Shown in pieces: positions 35,217 through 43,399 of a stretch of DNA of 64,000 bases. The stretch comes from DASXMT01 sp963781305. Its GTDB lineage: Bacteria; Actinomycetota; Acidimicrobiia; Acidimicrobiales; RAAP-2. The notes beneath the pieces are model-generated. The model searched no databases. It was not told where the DNA came from and saw nothing but the letters and a program-made list of their open reading frames with translations. Position 1 is the first letter of the stretch. Every line of letters starts with the position of its first letter. The position numbers and the translations under genes are program-made. The stretch covers positions 620,001 through 684,000 of the forward strand of contig CAWAFL010000011.1 of assembly GCA_963781305.1 (NCBI GenBank), in the 5' to 3' direction.

Positions 35217-36197
35217 TCAGCTCTTCAGCCGTGGATCTCCCGGTGTCAGCGTGGTGGTGAAGCCCCAGGGAACCCCCAGGCTGGTGTCGGGGTCGGTGAC
35301 GATGGTGTCGTCTGACCGGACCTGGATGCGCACGCCCTGTGCCTCGAGGTGGCGCTCGGCCCGTCCGAGGTCAGCGACCTTCCAGGTGATCGCGTGGTAC
35401 GTGTCGTTGGGATCGTCATGGGTCCAGTCGGCGTGGGCCGAGGTGCCGACGTCGGGAACGGCGTACTCGAGCGTGGAATCAGCAAGGTGCACGTACGTGC
35501 TGGAGGTTCCCCTGATCTCGTCGCGGCCCTCGTGCACGATCGTGCCGCCCAGCACATCGACGACGAGTCGGAGGGCTCGTTCCGGACGGCCGGTCAGCAC
35601 GGTGTGGTGCGAACAGCGCTCGATCCCGAGAGGATCGTCGGCCGATACCGGTGGCACCGTCCAGCCCGGTGCGATCCGGGGGTCGAGCGGAAAGGGAATG
35701 GCCGAGAAGAACTCGTAGCGGAGGCCGGCGTCTTCGGGCACGGAGAAGAAGAGGGGCATCTTGGAGCCTGCCGCGGTGGGCGGGTCGTCACCAGCGGCCT
35801 GGTCAACCTGGTTGATGACTTGAAATCCGCTGCCCTTGAGCGCGTGGAAGAGCTCGGGCATCCCCTCGAAGTACCATCCGAACCCCTTCAGGTGGGGCTG
35901 CTCGACCGTCGCATAGCGCTGCACCCCGAGAAGCACGTATCGCTTGGGGTCGATGGTGTCGAACAAGACGTCGCTGATCGGGGTGAAGGTCGAGTAGTCG
36001 GTCGGGTACCCCTCCCGTGGAGGAGCGTTGCCGGACAGGGATGCCAGCGGTGTGCTCGCGCGGCCGAAGACCTGCTCGAACCAGCGCTCGGCTCGGGCCA
36101 GGTCGGGGACGTGGTGGCTGGGGTGGTACATCATCGTCACTCGAAAGTCCCGGGTGCCACCCTGCACTTCGGTCGTGCTCTCCACGTCTTCGGACAT
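35217..36197 (-). CDS. VOC family protein with two glyoxalase-like modules
   Basis: A 326-aa protein with two modules: MMYHPSHHVPDLARAERWFE begins the first (about 20-170), and RCSHHTVLTGRPERALRLVV begins the second (about 205-315). Two-module VOC proteins include extradiol dioxygenases and glyoxalase-like enzymes. HHVPD and the His in RCSHHTV could be metal ligands, but a full 2-His-1-Glu set cannot be confirmed. GAGAGGAG lies about 8 nt before ATG 36197. It precedes the HSD17B4-like SDR in the same direction. Confidence 0.85.
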   Translation of the reverse strand: MSEDVESTTEVQGGTRDFRVTMMYHPSHHVPDLARAERWFEQVFGRASTPLASLSGNAPPREGYPTDYSTFTPISDVLFDTIDPKRYVLLGVQRYATVEQPHLKGFGWYFEGMPELFHALKGSGFQVINQVDQAAGDDPPTAAGSKMPLFFSVPEDAGLRYEFFSAIPFPLDPRIAPGWTVPPVSADDPLGIERCSHHTVLTGRPERALRLVVDVLGGTIVHEGRDEIRGTSSTYVHLADSTLEYAVPDVGTSAHADWTHDDPNDTYHAITWKVADLGRAERHLEAQGVRIQVRSDDTIVTDPDTSLGVPWGFTTTLTPGDPRLKS

Positions 36198-36276
36198 CGC
36201 CACGCTCCTCTCGCCTCTCGTCGATTCTCCCGGGCTGGATCCTGGTCTCGCCGTGCCCGGGTCAGCGCCCGTCGTC

Positions 36277-38268
36277 CTAGACCCCAGCCAGTCGCTGGAG
36301 CGCCGCGGTGATGTCTTGGCGATCCGGCAGCCACTCCTGCTCCAGGTTCGGCGCATAGGGAGGGGGAGTGGGATGCGCACCAACTCGAACGATGGGGGCG
36401 TCGAGATCCCAGAATGCTTCGCGTGCCACCGTGGCCGCGATCTCCGCGCCGATGCCGAAGGGCACGACCGCTTCGTGGGCGATCAGGAGCCGGCTCGTCT
36501 TCTGAACCGACTCGAGGATGGGGGCCATGTCGAGGGGAGCCACCGTCCGGATGTCGATCACCTCGACCGAGACACCTTCGCCGGCCACCATGTCGGCGGC
36601 GGCCAGGGCCTCGTGGACCATGCGGGATACCGACACCACCGTCACGTCGGTGCCGGTTCGCACCACGGCCGACTTGCCGATGGGAAGGATGTACTCCTCG
36701 GGGGGTTGTGGGCCCTTCATGCCGTAGAGGAGGCGGTTCTCGATGAAGACCACGGGATTGGGGTCCTGGATGGCGGCGCGGAGGAGGCCATAGGTGTCGG
36801 CGGGGGTCGACGGCATCACCACGCTCAGCCCGGGAATGTGGGCGAGCAATGCCTCGAGGCTCTGGGAGTGCTGGCTCCCCGAAGATCGGCCGGCGCCGAA
36901 CTGGGTTCGGACGGTCAGCGCCATCTCGGCCGTGCCTCCGGTCATGAAGGGCATCTTCGCCGCCTGGTTGAGGAGCTGGTCGAGGCACACGCCGACGAAG
37001 TCGAGGTACATCAGCTCGACCACCGGTCGCATGCCGGCCATGGCCGCGCCGACGCCGAGGCCCATGATGGCCGTCTCCGAGATCGGTGTGTCGCGCACCC
37101 GGTCACCGAATTTGTCGTGCAGCCCGCGCATCAGCCCGAACACATTGCCCCCCTGGGCGACATCGATGCCTGCTACGAACACCCGGTCGTCGCCGGCCAG
37201 CTCCACCTCGAGGGCGGAGTGGACGGCGTCCAGCGTCCGGAAGATAGGGGCATCCTCGGTTGGCGCCGGTGGCTCGGGAAGCTCCGGGCGGGGGCGCGTC
37301 ACGAAGGTACCGAGGTCGGCGGTGTCGGGAGGGGCCATGCGCCGGGCCTCCTCGACCGCCTCGTCGAGCTCTCGGGCCACGGACGACTCCAGCGAAGCGA
37401 TGTCGTCGCTGGTGAATCCGGCGGACTCGAGGCGTCGGGCGTGGGCGATGAGAGGGTCCCGATCCTTCCAGGCATCGACTTCAGCCTGCTCCCGGTAACG
37501 CTGAGGGTCCCCCTCGTAGTGGCCGTGCCAGCGGTACGTGATGGCCTCCACGATGGCAGGACCTCCTCCGCCACGGACAGCTTCCACCACGCGCGTCATC
37601 ACGCTTGCCGTGGCGGTGACGTCGTTGCCATCCACGGCGACGTAGCCGACGTCGTATCCCGAGGCTCGACGTTCCAGGGTTGCTGCCGTCTGCGTGGCCG
37701 CCGGCGAGAACTCGGCATAGCCGTTGTTCTCGCACCAGAAGACCACCGGGAGCTGCCACACCGAGGCGAGGTTCATGGCCTCATGGAAGGCGCCTTGGGC
37801 GATGGCACCGTCCCCGAAGAAGGCAACGGCAACGCCACCCTCCGCTCGGAGCTGGGACGCCGCCGCGGCCCCGACGGCGATGGGAAGACCGGCGGCCACG
37901 ATCCCGTTGGCGCCGAAGATCCCGATGCTGGGGTCGGCGATGTGCATCGAGCCGCCCCGACCACGGTTCGTCCCTAGTTCCTTGCCCATCAACTCGGCGA
38001 ACATGGCCATCGGCGCCAGCCCCTTGGCCAGGCAGTGTCCATGACCGCGATGGTTCGAGGTGATCACGTCGGTGGGCTGGATGGGCCAGCACGCGCCGAC
38101 GGCCGAGGCCTCTTGACCGGTCGACAGGTGGACGAACCCGGGGACCTCGCCGTCGCGGTAGAGGTCGGACACGCGCCCTTCGAAACCCCGGATCAGCAGC
38201 ATGCGGCGGTGCATCTCGAGGAGATCGGCGCCCGGGTAGTCGAACGCCAACGGCTGGGCCGGATTCAC
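36277..38268 (-). CDS. fused E1 alpha-beta subunit of a thiamine-dependent 2-oxoacid/acetoin dehydrogenase
   Basis: A 663-aa single chain. The first half is E1 alpha: MLLIRGFEGRVSDLYRDGEV, GGSMHIADP and the thiamine-diphosphate motif FFGDGAIAQGAFHEAMNLAS ending with CENNGYAEFS. The second half (from about residue 335) is E1 beta: VFVAGIDVAQGGNVFGLMRG, ISETAIMGLGVGAAMAGMRP and MPFMTGGTAEMALTVRTQFG. Separate genes are usual. It decarboxylates a 2-oxoacid or acetoin-like compound, normally passing the group to an E2 lipoyl protein; no E2 or E3 is nearby. GTG 38268 lies 8 nt after a TACACT -10 box, so the transcript may be leaderless. Confidence 0.9.
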   Translation of the reverse strand: MNPAQPLAFDYPGADLLEMHRRMLLIRGFEGRVSDLYRDGEVPGFVHLSTGQEASAVGACWPIQPTDVITSNHRGHGHCLAKGLAPMAMFAELMGKELGTNRGRGGSMHIADPSIGIFGANGIVAAGLPIAVGAAAASQLRAEGGVAVAFFGDGAIAQGAFHEAMNLASVWQLPVVFWCENNGYAEFSPAATQTAATLERRASGYDVGYVAVDGNDVTATASVMTRVVEAVRGGGGPAIVEAITYRWHGHYEGDPQRYREQAEVDAWKDRDPLIAHARRLESAGFTSDDIASLESSVARELDEAVEEARRMAPPDTADLGTFVTRPRPELPEPPAPTEDAPIFRTLDAVHSALEVELAGDDRVFVAGIDVAQGGNVFGLMRGLHDKFGDRVRDTPISETAIMGLGVGAAMAGMRPVVELMYLDFVGVCLDQLLNQAAKMPFMTGGTAEMALTVRTQFGAGRSSGSQHSQSLEALLAHIPGLSVVMPSTPADTYGLLRAAIQDPNPVVFIENRLLYGMKGPQPPEEYILPIGKSAVVRTGTDVTVVSVSRMVHEALAAADMVAGEGVSVEVIDIRTVAPLDMAPILESVQKTSRLLIAHEAVVPFGIGAEIAATVAREAFWDLDAPIVRVGAHPTPPPYAPNLEQEWLPDRQDITAALQRLAGV

Positions 38269-38276
38269 GGTTGTGT

Positions 38277-38300
38277 AGTGTACTGGTCGGTCGGTACAGT
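38277..38300. promoter_or_regulatory. divergent promoters sharing one operator
   Basis: TGTACTGGTCGGTCGGTACA (38279-38298) matches the ideal palindrome at 17 of 20 positions. On the minus strand TACACT (38282-38277) is the -10 box of the E1 gene; on the plus strand TACAGT (38295-38300) is the -10 box of the SDR at 38308. One bound repressor would block both. Confidence 0.7.
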
Positions 38301-38307
38301 CAGCCAC

Positions 38308-39102
38308 ATGGGAAGTAGGGCAATGTCCCAGCAGATCGAGATACCAGACTCGTTCCCTGGAGTGGGTGACGTCAGCGGGCGGCGGGTGGTGCTGACCGGC
38401 GCCAGCCGGGGGCTGGGCGAGTTGATCGCCCACGCATTTTCGCGTGGCGGGGCAAAGGTTGCGTTGGTGGCGAGGACGGAGCGAGACCTCAAGACGGTCG
38501 CCGACGCGCTGCCGGGGCCGACCCTGCTGTTCCCGGGCGATGTCCGAGACGCCGAGTTCAACGAGGCGGTGGCCGACGGGACGGTGTCGGCGTGGGGCGG
38601 AGTGGATGTCTGGATCTGCAATGCCGGGATCTCGCCCATCGTGGCCGGGCCCCTGGGCACCGCGCCCCACGTGTGGCGGGAGGTTATCGATGTCAACCTC
38701 ACGGGGGCGTTCTTCGGTGCTTGCGCCGCCGCCCGCGTGATGAGTGACGGGGGCCGGGTGATCTTCACCGGATCGGTGCTGGGCGAACGGCCGTGCAAGG
38801 GTCTGGCCGCGTACAGCGCATCCAAGGCCGGGCTCGTGGGCATGGCCAAGGGCTTGGCCCTCGATCTGGCCGCCCAGGGCATCACCGTGAACGTGGTCGC
38901 CCCCGGCTGGTTCGATTCGCCCATGGCAGAGGCGTGGATGAGCAACGACCGATCGTCGGAATCCATCCGCGGCCATACCGCCCTGAAGCGCTGGGGCCAG
39001 TCCGCCGATCTGGCCGGAGCCTTCCAGTTCCTCGCCTCCGACGCGGCGGCCTTCGTCACCGGGGTCGTGCTCAACGTCGACGGAGGATATCTCCTGGTAT
39101 GA
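38308..39102 (+). CDS. SDR family NAD(P)-dependent oxidoreductase
   Basis: A 264-aa classical SDR. VVLTGASRGLGELIAHAFSR is the cofactor motif, ICNAGIS the NNAG equivalent, GSVLG carries the Ser and YSASKAG the YxxxK site. ATG 38308 is 7 nt after the TACAGT -10 box, so this is probably a leaderless message; ATG 38323 is an alternative. It is the first of a plus-strand series (SDR, SDR, P450, SDR) and diverges from the E1 gene under one operator. Confidence 0.9.
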   Translation: MGSRAMSQQIEIPDSFPGVGDVSGRRVVLTGASRGLGELIAHAFSRGGAKVALVARTERDLKTVADALPGPTLLFPGDVRDAEFNEAVADGTVSAWGGVDVWICNAGISPIVAGPLGTAPHVWREVIDVNLTGAFFGACAAARVMSDGGRVIFTGSVLGERPCKGLAAYSASKAGLVGMAKGLALDLAAQGITVNVVAPGWFDSPMAEAWMSNDRSSESIRGHTALKRWGQSADLAGAFQFLASDAAAFVTGVVLNVDGGYLLV

Positions 39103-39177
39103 CGGCGCAGATCCGGTTGTGTCGTGGAGCGAGAGGTCGACCAATGGGCGGTGCTCGAGTCGAGAGCGGAGAAGGCG

Positions 39178-39924
39178 ATGGCTGAGGAGCAACGGGTCAT
39201 TGCCATCCTGGGAGCAGGGGGAACCCTCGGCGCAGCCATCTCCCGTCAGCTGGCCGGCGAACCCCGCACCGCTCTGGTGGTGAGCGACATCAGCCCTTCG
39301 TCCCTCGAGGCAACCATCGACGGTCTCCCTGACCATGGTGCGCCCTTCGAGACCGTGCTCGCCGATGTCAGCCACTTCGAACAGGTCGAGGCGGTGGTGG
39401 AGCGAGCGCAGCAGCAGTTCGGGCACCTGGACGTGCTGGTCAGCAACGCCGGGGTGCTGTCGCCCAATGGCCGAATCCACAATCTGAGCACCGAGGACTG
39501 GGAGCGCGCCTTCCAGATCAACGTCATGGGCTCGGTCAACGCCATCCGGGCTGCCGTCCCCGCCATGCGTGCGCAGGGCTCGGGCTCGATCGTCCTAACC
39601 GCTTCGGTTGCCGGTCTGACCGCATGGACGCATACCTCGCCCTACTGCGTGACCAAGGCTGCAGTGATCCACCTGGCCAAGGTGGCGGGCCTCGAGTACG
39701 CCCGCGACGGGATACGGGTCAACTGCGTGTGCCCGGGAACATTCCTGTCCGCCATCCACGCCGACCTTCCCCCCGATGCGATCGATGCCATGTCGGCAAA
39801 GCATCCCCTCGGCCTGGGATCGCCCGCTGACCTGGTCGGGGCCTACTCCTATCTGGCCGGCGATGCATCCCGTTGGACGACGGGTTCGGCGATGGTCGTC
39901 GACGGTGGCTACTCCGCCCCCTAG
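39178..39924 (+). CDS. SDR family oxidoreductase
   Basis: A 248-aa SDR with an unusual cofactor loop, AILGAGGTLGAAISRQLAGE, where classical members read TGxxxGIG. SNAGVLSP, the Ser in LTASVAG and YCVTKAA (YxxxK) are intact. GGAGAAGG lies just before ATG 39178. The gene lies between another SDR and the P450 on the same strand with short gaps, so one operon is likely. Confidence 0.88.
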   Translation: MAEEQRVIAILGAGGTLGAAISRQLAGEPRTALVVSDISPSSLEATIDGLPDHGAPFETVLADVSHFEQVEAVVERAQQQFGHLDVLVSNAGVLSPNGRIHNLSTEDWERAFQINVMGSVNAIRAAVPAMRAQGSGSIVLTASVAGLTAWTHTSPYCVTKAAVIHLAKVAGLEYARDGIRVNCVCPGTFLSAIHADLPPDAIDAMSAKHPLGLGSPADLVGAYSYLAGDASRWTTGSAMVVDGGYSAP

Positions 39925-39938
39925 AAGGAGATACTGCA

Positions 39939-41243
39939 ATGAGCCCAGAACCCGGAGGGGAAACTGTGACCGACTTCGACAGCGTCGACTTCTTTCGCGG
40001 CGATGAGTTGATCGACGACCCGTACCCGTACTTCGACCACCTTCGCCAGCGGTGCCCTGTGCAGCGGGAGCCGTACCACGGGGTCATGATGGTCACCGGG
40101 TACACGGAGGCGGTGTCGGTCTATACCGACCCGGAGACGTTCTCCTCGTGTACCTCGGTGAGCGGGCCCTTCCCCGGTTTCCCCGTCCCCCTCGATGGCG
40201 ACGACGTGAGCGAGATCATCGAGGAGCACCGCGACCAGCTGCCGTTCAGCGATCAGATCATCACGTTTGATCCACCCAAGCACAGGGACCACCGGGGTCT
40301 TCTCATGCGGCTCCTCACCCCGAAGCGACTACGCGAGAACGAGGAGTTCATGTGGCGCCGTGCCGATCGCAAGATCGACGACTTCTTCTCGGAGGGTCGG
40401 TGCGAATTCATCGGTGACTACGCCGGACCCTTCGCCCTGTACGTGATCGCCGACCTGCTCGGCGTGCCCGAGTCCGACCACGAGTGGTTCCGCGAGGAGC
40501 TGCAGGGGTCTCGCAACCGCGAGCGGTCGGTCGGCAGCACGTCGACCGAGATGGGCCATCATCCCCTCGAGGCGCTCTACAGCCGGTTCTCGACCTACAT
40601 CGAGGAGCGTCGGAAAGAGCCGCGCCAGGACGTGCTCACCGCCATGGCCACGACCAGCTTCCCCGACGGCTCGCTTCCCGACGTCATCGACGTGGTTCGC
40701 ATAGCCGTCAACCTGTTCTCGGCCGGACAGGAGACCACCGTCCGGCTCCTGGCCTATGCCCTTCAGACCATCGGCGAGCGTCCGGACCTGCAACAGGTGC
40801 TCCGCGACGATCCCAGCCTGATCCCCGATTTCGTGGAGGAGTGCCTGCGGATGGAGAGCCCGGTGAAGGGGGATTTCCGGCTCGCTCGCCGGTCGACCGA
40901 CGTCGGCGGCGTTGCCGTACCCGCCGGCACCACGGTGATGGTGGTCAACGGGGCGGCCAACCGGGACCCCGCTCACTTCGACTGCCCGGACGAGTTCCGC
41001 CTGGAACGGCCGAACGCGGGGTCCCATCTCTCCTTCGGGCGCGGCGTCCATGCTTGTCCGGGAGGAGCGCTGGCCCGGGCCGAGACCCGGATCAGCCTCG
41101 AGCGGCTGCTGGCCCGGACCGGGACCATATCGATATCGGAGGCGGCCCACGGCCCGGCGGGCAAGCGGCGCTACCGGTACGCGCCCACCTACATTCTGCG
41201 GGGCCTCCAGCGCCTCGAGCTGGAGTTCACCCCAGCTGGCTGA
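39939..41243 (+). CDS. cytochrome P450
   Basis: A 434-aa bacterial class I P450. The I-helix motif is FSAGQETTVRLLAYAL, the K-helix ExxR is in FVEECLRMESP, and the heme-binding loop is FGRGVHACPGGALARAE with Cys373 as probable axial ligand. It hydroxylates a substrate using electrons from a ferredoxin and reductase, which are not encoded nearby. AAGGAG precedes ATG 39939 by 8 nt, and it follows the SDR after 14 nt. The context points to oxidation of a hydrophobic ring compound. Confidence 0.95.
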   Translation: MSPEPGGETVTDFDSVDFFRGDELIDDPYPYFDHLRQRCPVQREPYHGVMMVTGYTEAVSVYTDPETFSSCTSVSGPFPGFPVPLDGDDVSEIIEEHRDQLPFSDQIITFDPPKHRDHRGLLMRLLTPKRLRENEEFMWRRADRKIDDFFSEGRCEFIGDYAGPFALYVIADLLGVPESDHEWFREELQGSRNRERSVGSTSTEMGHHPLEALYSRFSTYIEERRKEPRQDVLTAMATTSFPDGSLPDVIDVVRIAVNLFSAGQETTVRLLAYALQTIGERPDLQQVLRDDPSLIPDFVEECLRMESPVKGDFRLARRSTDVGGVAVPAGTTVMVVNGAANRDPAHFDCPDEFRLERPNAGSHLSFGRGVHACPGGALARAETRISLERLLARTGTISISEAAHGPAGKRRYRYAPTYILRGLQRLELEFTPAG

Positions 41244-41244
41244 G

Positions 41245-41259
41245 CCGGTCATCGACCGG
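41245..41259 (+). other. short hairpin after the P450 stop codon
   Basis: CCGGTC (41245-41250) and GACCGG (41254-41259) form a 6-bp stem with a 3-nt loop immediately after the P450 gene. It could be a partial terminator or mRNA 3'-end structure within the operon. Confidence 0.3.
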
Positions 41260-41313
41260 ACGTCGACGGCCCCGGTCCGAGATGGTCGCCAACCGAAAGA
41301 AAGGATGCAATTG

Positions 41314-42054
41314 ATGCGCGTCGCTGTGGTGACCGGAGGAGGATCCGGCATGGGCCGCTCCATCTGCCTCGACCTGGCCAGACACGGGAACGCGGTCGCT
41401 GTCGTGGACCTCGACGGGGATGCTGCTCTTCGAGTGGCCAAGGAGCTGCAGGCCGACGGCGCCCAGTCCGTGGCCTGCCAAGCCGACGTGAGCGACCGGG
41501 CTCAGGTGGATCAGGCCATGGACGCGGCCCGGAGCCAGTTCGGTCCGGTGGGAATCCTGGTCACCAGTGCCGGCATCACGGCGTCGCAACCGTTCGGCGA
41601 GATCACCCTGGAGTCCTGGAACCGCATCGTCACCGTCAATCTCACCGGTACATTTCACTGTGCCCAAGCCGCGCTCGTCGACATGGTGGAGGCACGATGG
41701 GGGCGCATCGTGCTGATCTCGTCCTCCAGCGCACAGCGGGGGGCACCCCGCATGGCCCACTACGCGGCGTCAAAGGGCGGGGTGATCGCGCTGACCAAGA
41801 CGCTCGCCTTGGAGTATGCGGCCTTTGGCATCACCGTGAACAACATCCCCCCTTCGATGATCGACACGCCCATGGTGCACAAGATGCAAGCCGATGGAAA
41901 GATGCCCTCGTCGGATGCCATGGCCCGCGCCAATCCGCTTGGTCGCCTGGGGACAGGTGAGGACGTTGCTGCCGCGTGCTCGTATCTGTGCTCGGAGGGG
42001 GCATCGTTCGTCACCGGCCAGACCCTGGGCGTCAACGGCGGATCGGTGATGTAG
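41314..42054 (+). CDS. SDR family NAD(P)-dependent oxidoreductase (FabG-like)
   Basis: A 246-aa classical SDR. VAVVTGGGSGMGRSICLDLA is the cofactor fold, VTSAGIT the NNAG equivalent, ISSSSAQRG carries the Ser and YAASKGGV the active-site Tyr/Lys. ATG 41314 is preceded by GAAAGG; ATG 41305 is in frame. It is the last gene of the SDR-SDR-P450-SDR series and converges on the acyl-CoA dehydrogenase, with 5 nt between stops. Confidence 0.9.
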   Translation: MRVAVVTGGGSGMGRSICLDLARHGNAVAVVDLDGDAALRVAKELQADGAQSVACQADVSDRAQVDQAMDAARSQFGPVGILVTSAGITASQPFGEITLESWNRIVTVNLTGTFHCAQAALVDMVEARWGRIVLISSSSAQRGAPRMAHYAASKGGVIALTKTLALEYAAFGITVNNIPPSMIDTPMVHKMQADGKMPSSDAMARANPLGRLGTGEDVAAACSYLCSEGASFVTGQTLGVNGGSVM

Positions 42055-42059
42055 TGAGC

Positions 42060-43208
42060 TCAGCAGCCCAAGGCGCGAGCGATCACCACGTGTTGGATCT
42101 CGTTGGTTCCCTCGCCGATCTCGAGCACCTTGGCATCGCAGTAGAAGCGGGCAACAGGAGACTCGAGCATGTAGCCGATCCCTCCGTGAATTTGCACGGC
42201 CTCTGACGCTGCCCGCGTGGCCACCCGACTGGCCTGCAGTTTGGCCATGGCCGCTTCCTTCAGGAACGGCCGCCCGGAGTCACGCAAGTAGGCGGCGCGA
42301 TAGGTAAGCCATCGCGCCGCCTCCAGCTCGGTGGCCATGTCGGCCAGCTTGAACTGCACTGCCTGGAACTTCGAGATCGGCCGGCCGAACTGGTTCCGTT
42401 GCTGGGCATAGTCCATCGCCATGTTCAACACCGCTTGCGTGAGGCTGAGCGACAAGGCCGCGATCGAGATCCGGCCGACCTCGAGCGTTCCCAGAAACTG
42501 GTTCAGGCCCAGGTCCGGGTCGCCGATGAGGTGATCGTCCGGCACCCAGACGTCGTCGAAGTACAGCTCGCGGGTATCGAGTCCCCGCCAACCGATGCCA
42601 CGCATCTTGGGACCCATGGTGAAGCCCTCGGTGCCCTTCTCCACGACGAAGCTCCCAAAGGTCGAACCGCCTCCCTCGCCTGCGTCGGTACGGGCGAGCA
42701 GCGTCACGCCGAACGACATGTCGGTGCCGGCGTTGGAGATGAATGCCTTGCGCCCGTTGATCAGCCAGCCGCCGTCGCCCCGCGCCGCCCGGGTCGTGAT
42801 CCCGCGGGCGTCGGAGCCAGCGTCGGGCTCAGTCAGCCCGAATGCTCCGAGGACGCGTCCTTCGGCCAACGGCCGCAACCAACGATCGCGTTGCACATCG
42901 TTGCCGAACAGGTACAGCGGCAATGACCCGATCGTGAGGTGGGCCTGCCACGCGGCCGCAACCGATTGATCGGCCAGACCGATCTGCTCCATGGCAGCGA
43001 CGAAACCCACCGTCGACATGCCGATGCCTCCCCACGCCTCGGGGATCAACAAGCCCAGCAGTCCCAACTGGCCCATCTCGCGGAGGAGATCGGTCGGACA
43101 TTCGGCCCGTTCCCAGGACGCTGGTGCCCGCTGAGCGATCTCCTTGGTGGCGAAGGCACGGCACAGTTCGACCAGGTCGCTTTCCCGCTCGGTCAGCGAA
43201 AAGTCCAT
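42060..43208 (-). CDS. acyl-CoA dehydrogenase
   Basis: A 382-aa flavoenzyme. MDFSLTERESDLVELCRAFA is a standard N-terminus, FGLTEPDAGSDARGITTRA the FAD/substrate loop, WLINGRKAFISNAGTD the beta-domain signature, and VQIHGGIGYMLESPVARFY contains the C-terminal Gly-rich loop with the usual catalytic-Glu neighbourhood. It forms the enoyl-CoA in a beta-oxidation cycle. ATG 43208 lies 6 nt after a TATGCT -10 box, so the message is likely leaderless; longer in-frame starts to 43421 are rejected. The shared operator overlaps this -10. Confidence 0.94.
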   Translation of the reverse strand: MDFSLTERESDLVELCRAFATKEIAQRAPASWERAECPTDLLREMGQLGLLGLLIPEAWGGIGMSTVGFVAAMEQIGLADQSVAAAWQAHLTIGSLPLYLFGNDVQRDRWLRPLAEGRVLGAFGLTEPDAGSDARGITTRAARGDGGWLINGRKAFISNAGTDMSFGVTLLARTDAGEGGGSTFGSFVVEKGTEGFTMGPKMRGIGWRGLDTRELYFDDVWVPDDHLIGDPDLGLNQFLGTLEVGRISIAALSLSLTQAVLNMAMDYAQQRNQFGRPISKFQAVQFKLADMATELEAARWLTYRAAYLRDSGRPFLKEAAMAKLQASRVATRAASEAVQIHGGIGYMLESPVARFYCDAKVLEIGEGTNEIQHVVIARALGC

Positions 43209-43213
43209 GCGGC

Positions 43214-43233
43214 TAGCATAGACCGGTCGGTAC
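43214..43233 (-). promoter_or_regulatory. shared-type operator over the acyl-CoA dehydrogenase promoter
   Basis: AGCATAGACCGGTCGGTACA on the plus strand matches the ideal palindrome at 16 of 20 positions. On the minus strand it overlaps the -10 box TATGCT (43220-43215). Confidence 0.6.
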
Positions 43234-43399
43234 AAGACAGACTGAACTGGATGGCTCGGGAGGGTAGCGTCATGGTGATGGGGGAGAGGGGAAGCCCGGT
43301 GGGACGAGGGTGTCGCGGGCGTTCGGACGTCGCACCTCCGCCTGCACCGGCGAGCCTGATTTCGGCCCGATCGGAGTTCGAAGCACGGAGGTGCACTCA

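Noticed and set aside
36028..37977. 649-codon plus-strand open frame opposite the E1 gene
   Set aside because: High-GC antisense shadow: rich in Arg, Gly, His and Asp with no domain, and fully covered by the well-supported E1 gene.
38269..39480. Upstream in-frame extension of the E1 gene to more than 1000 codons
   Set aside because: The extension lies antisense to two clear SDR genes and has their shadow composition; the E1 homology begins at GTG 38268 just after a -10 box.
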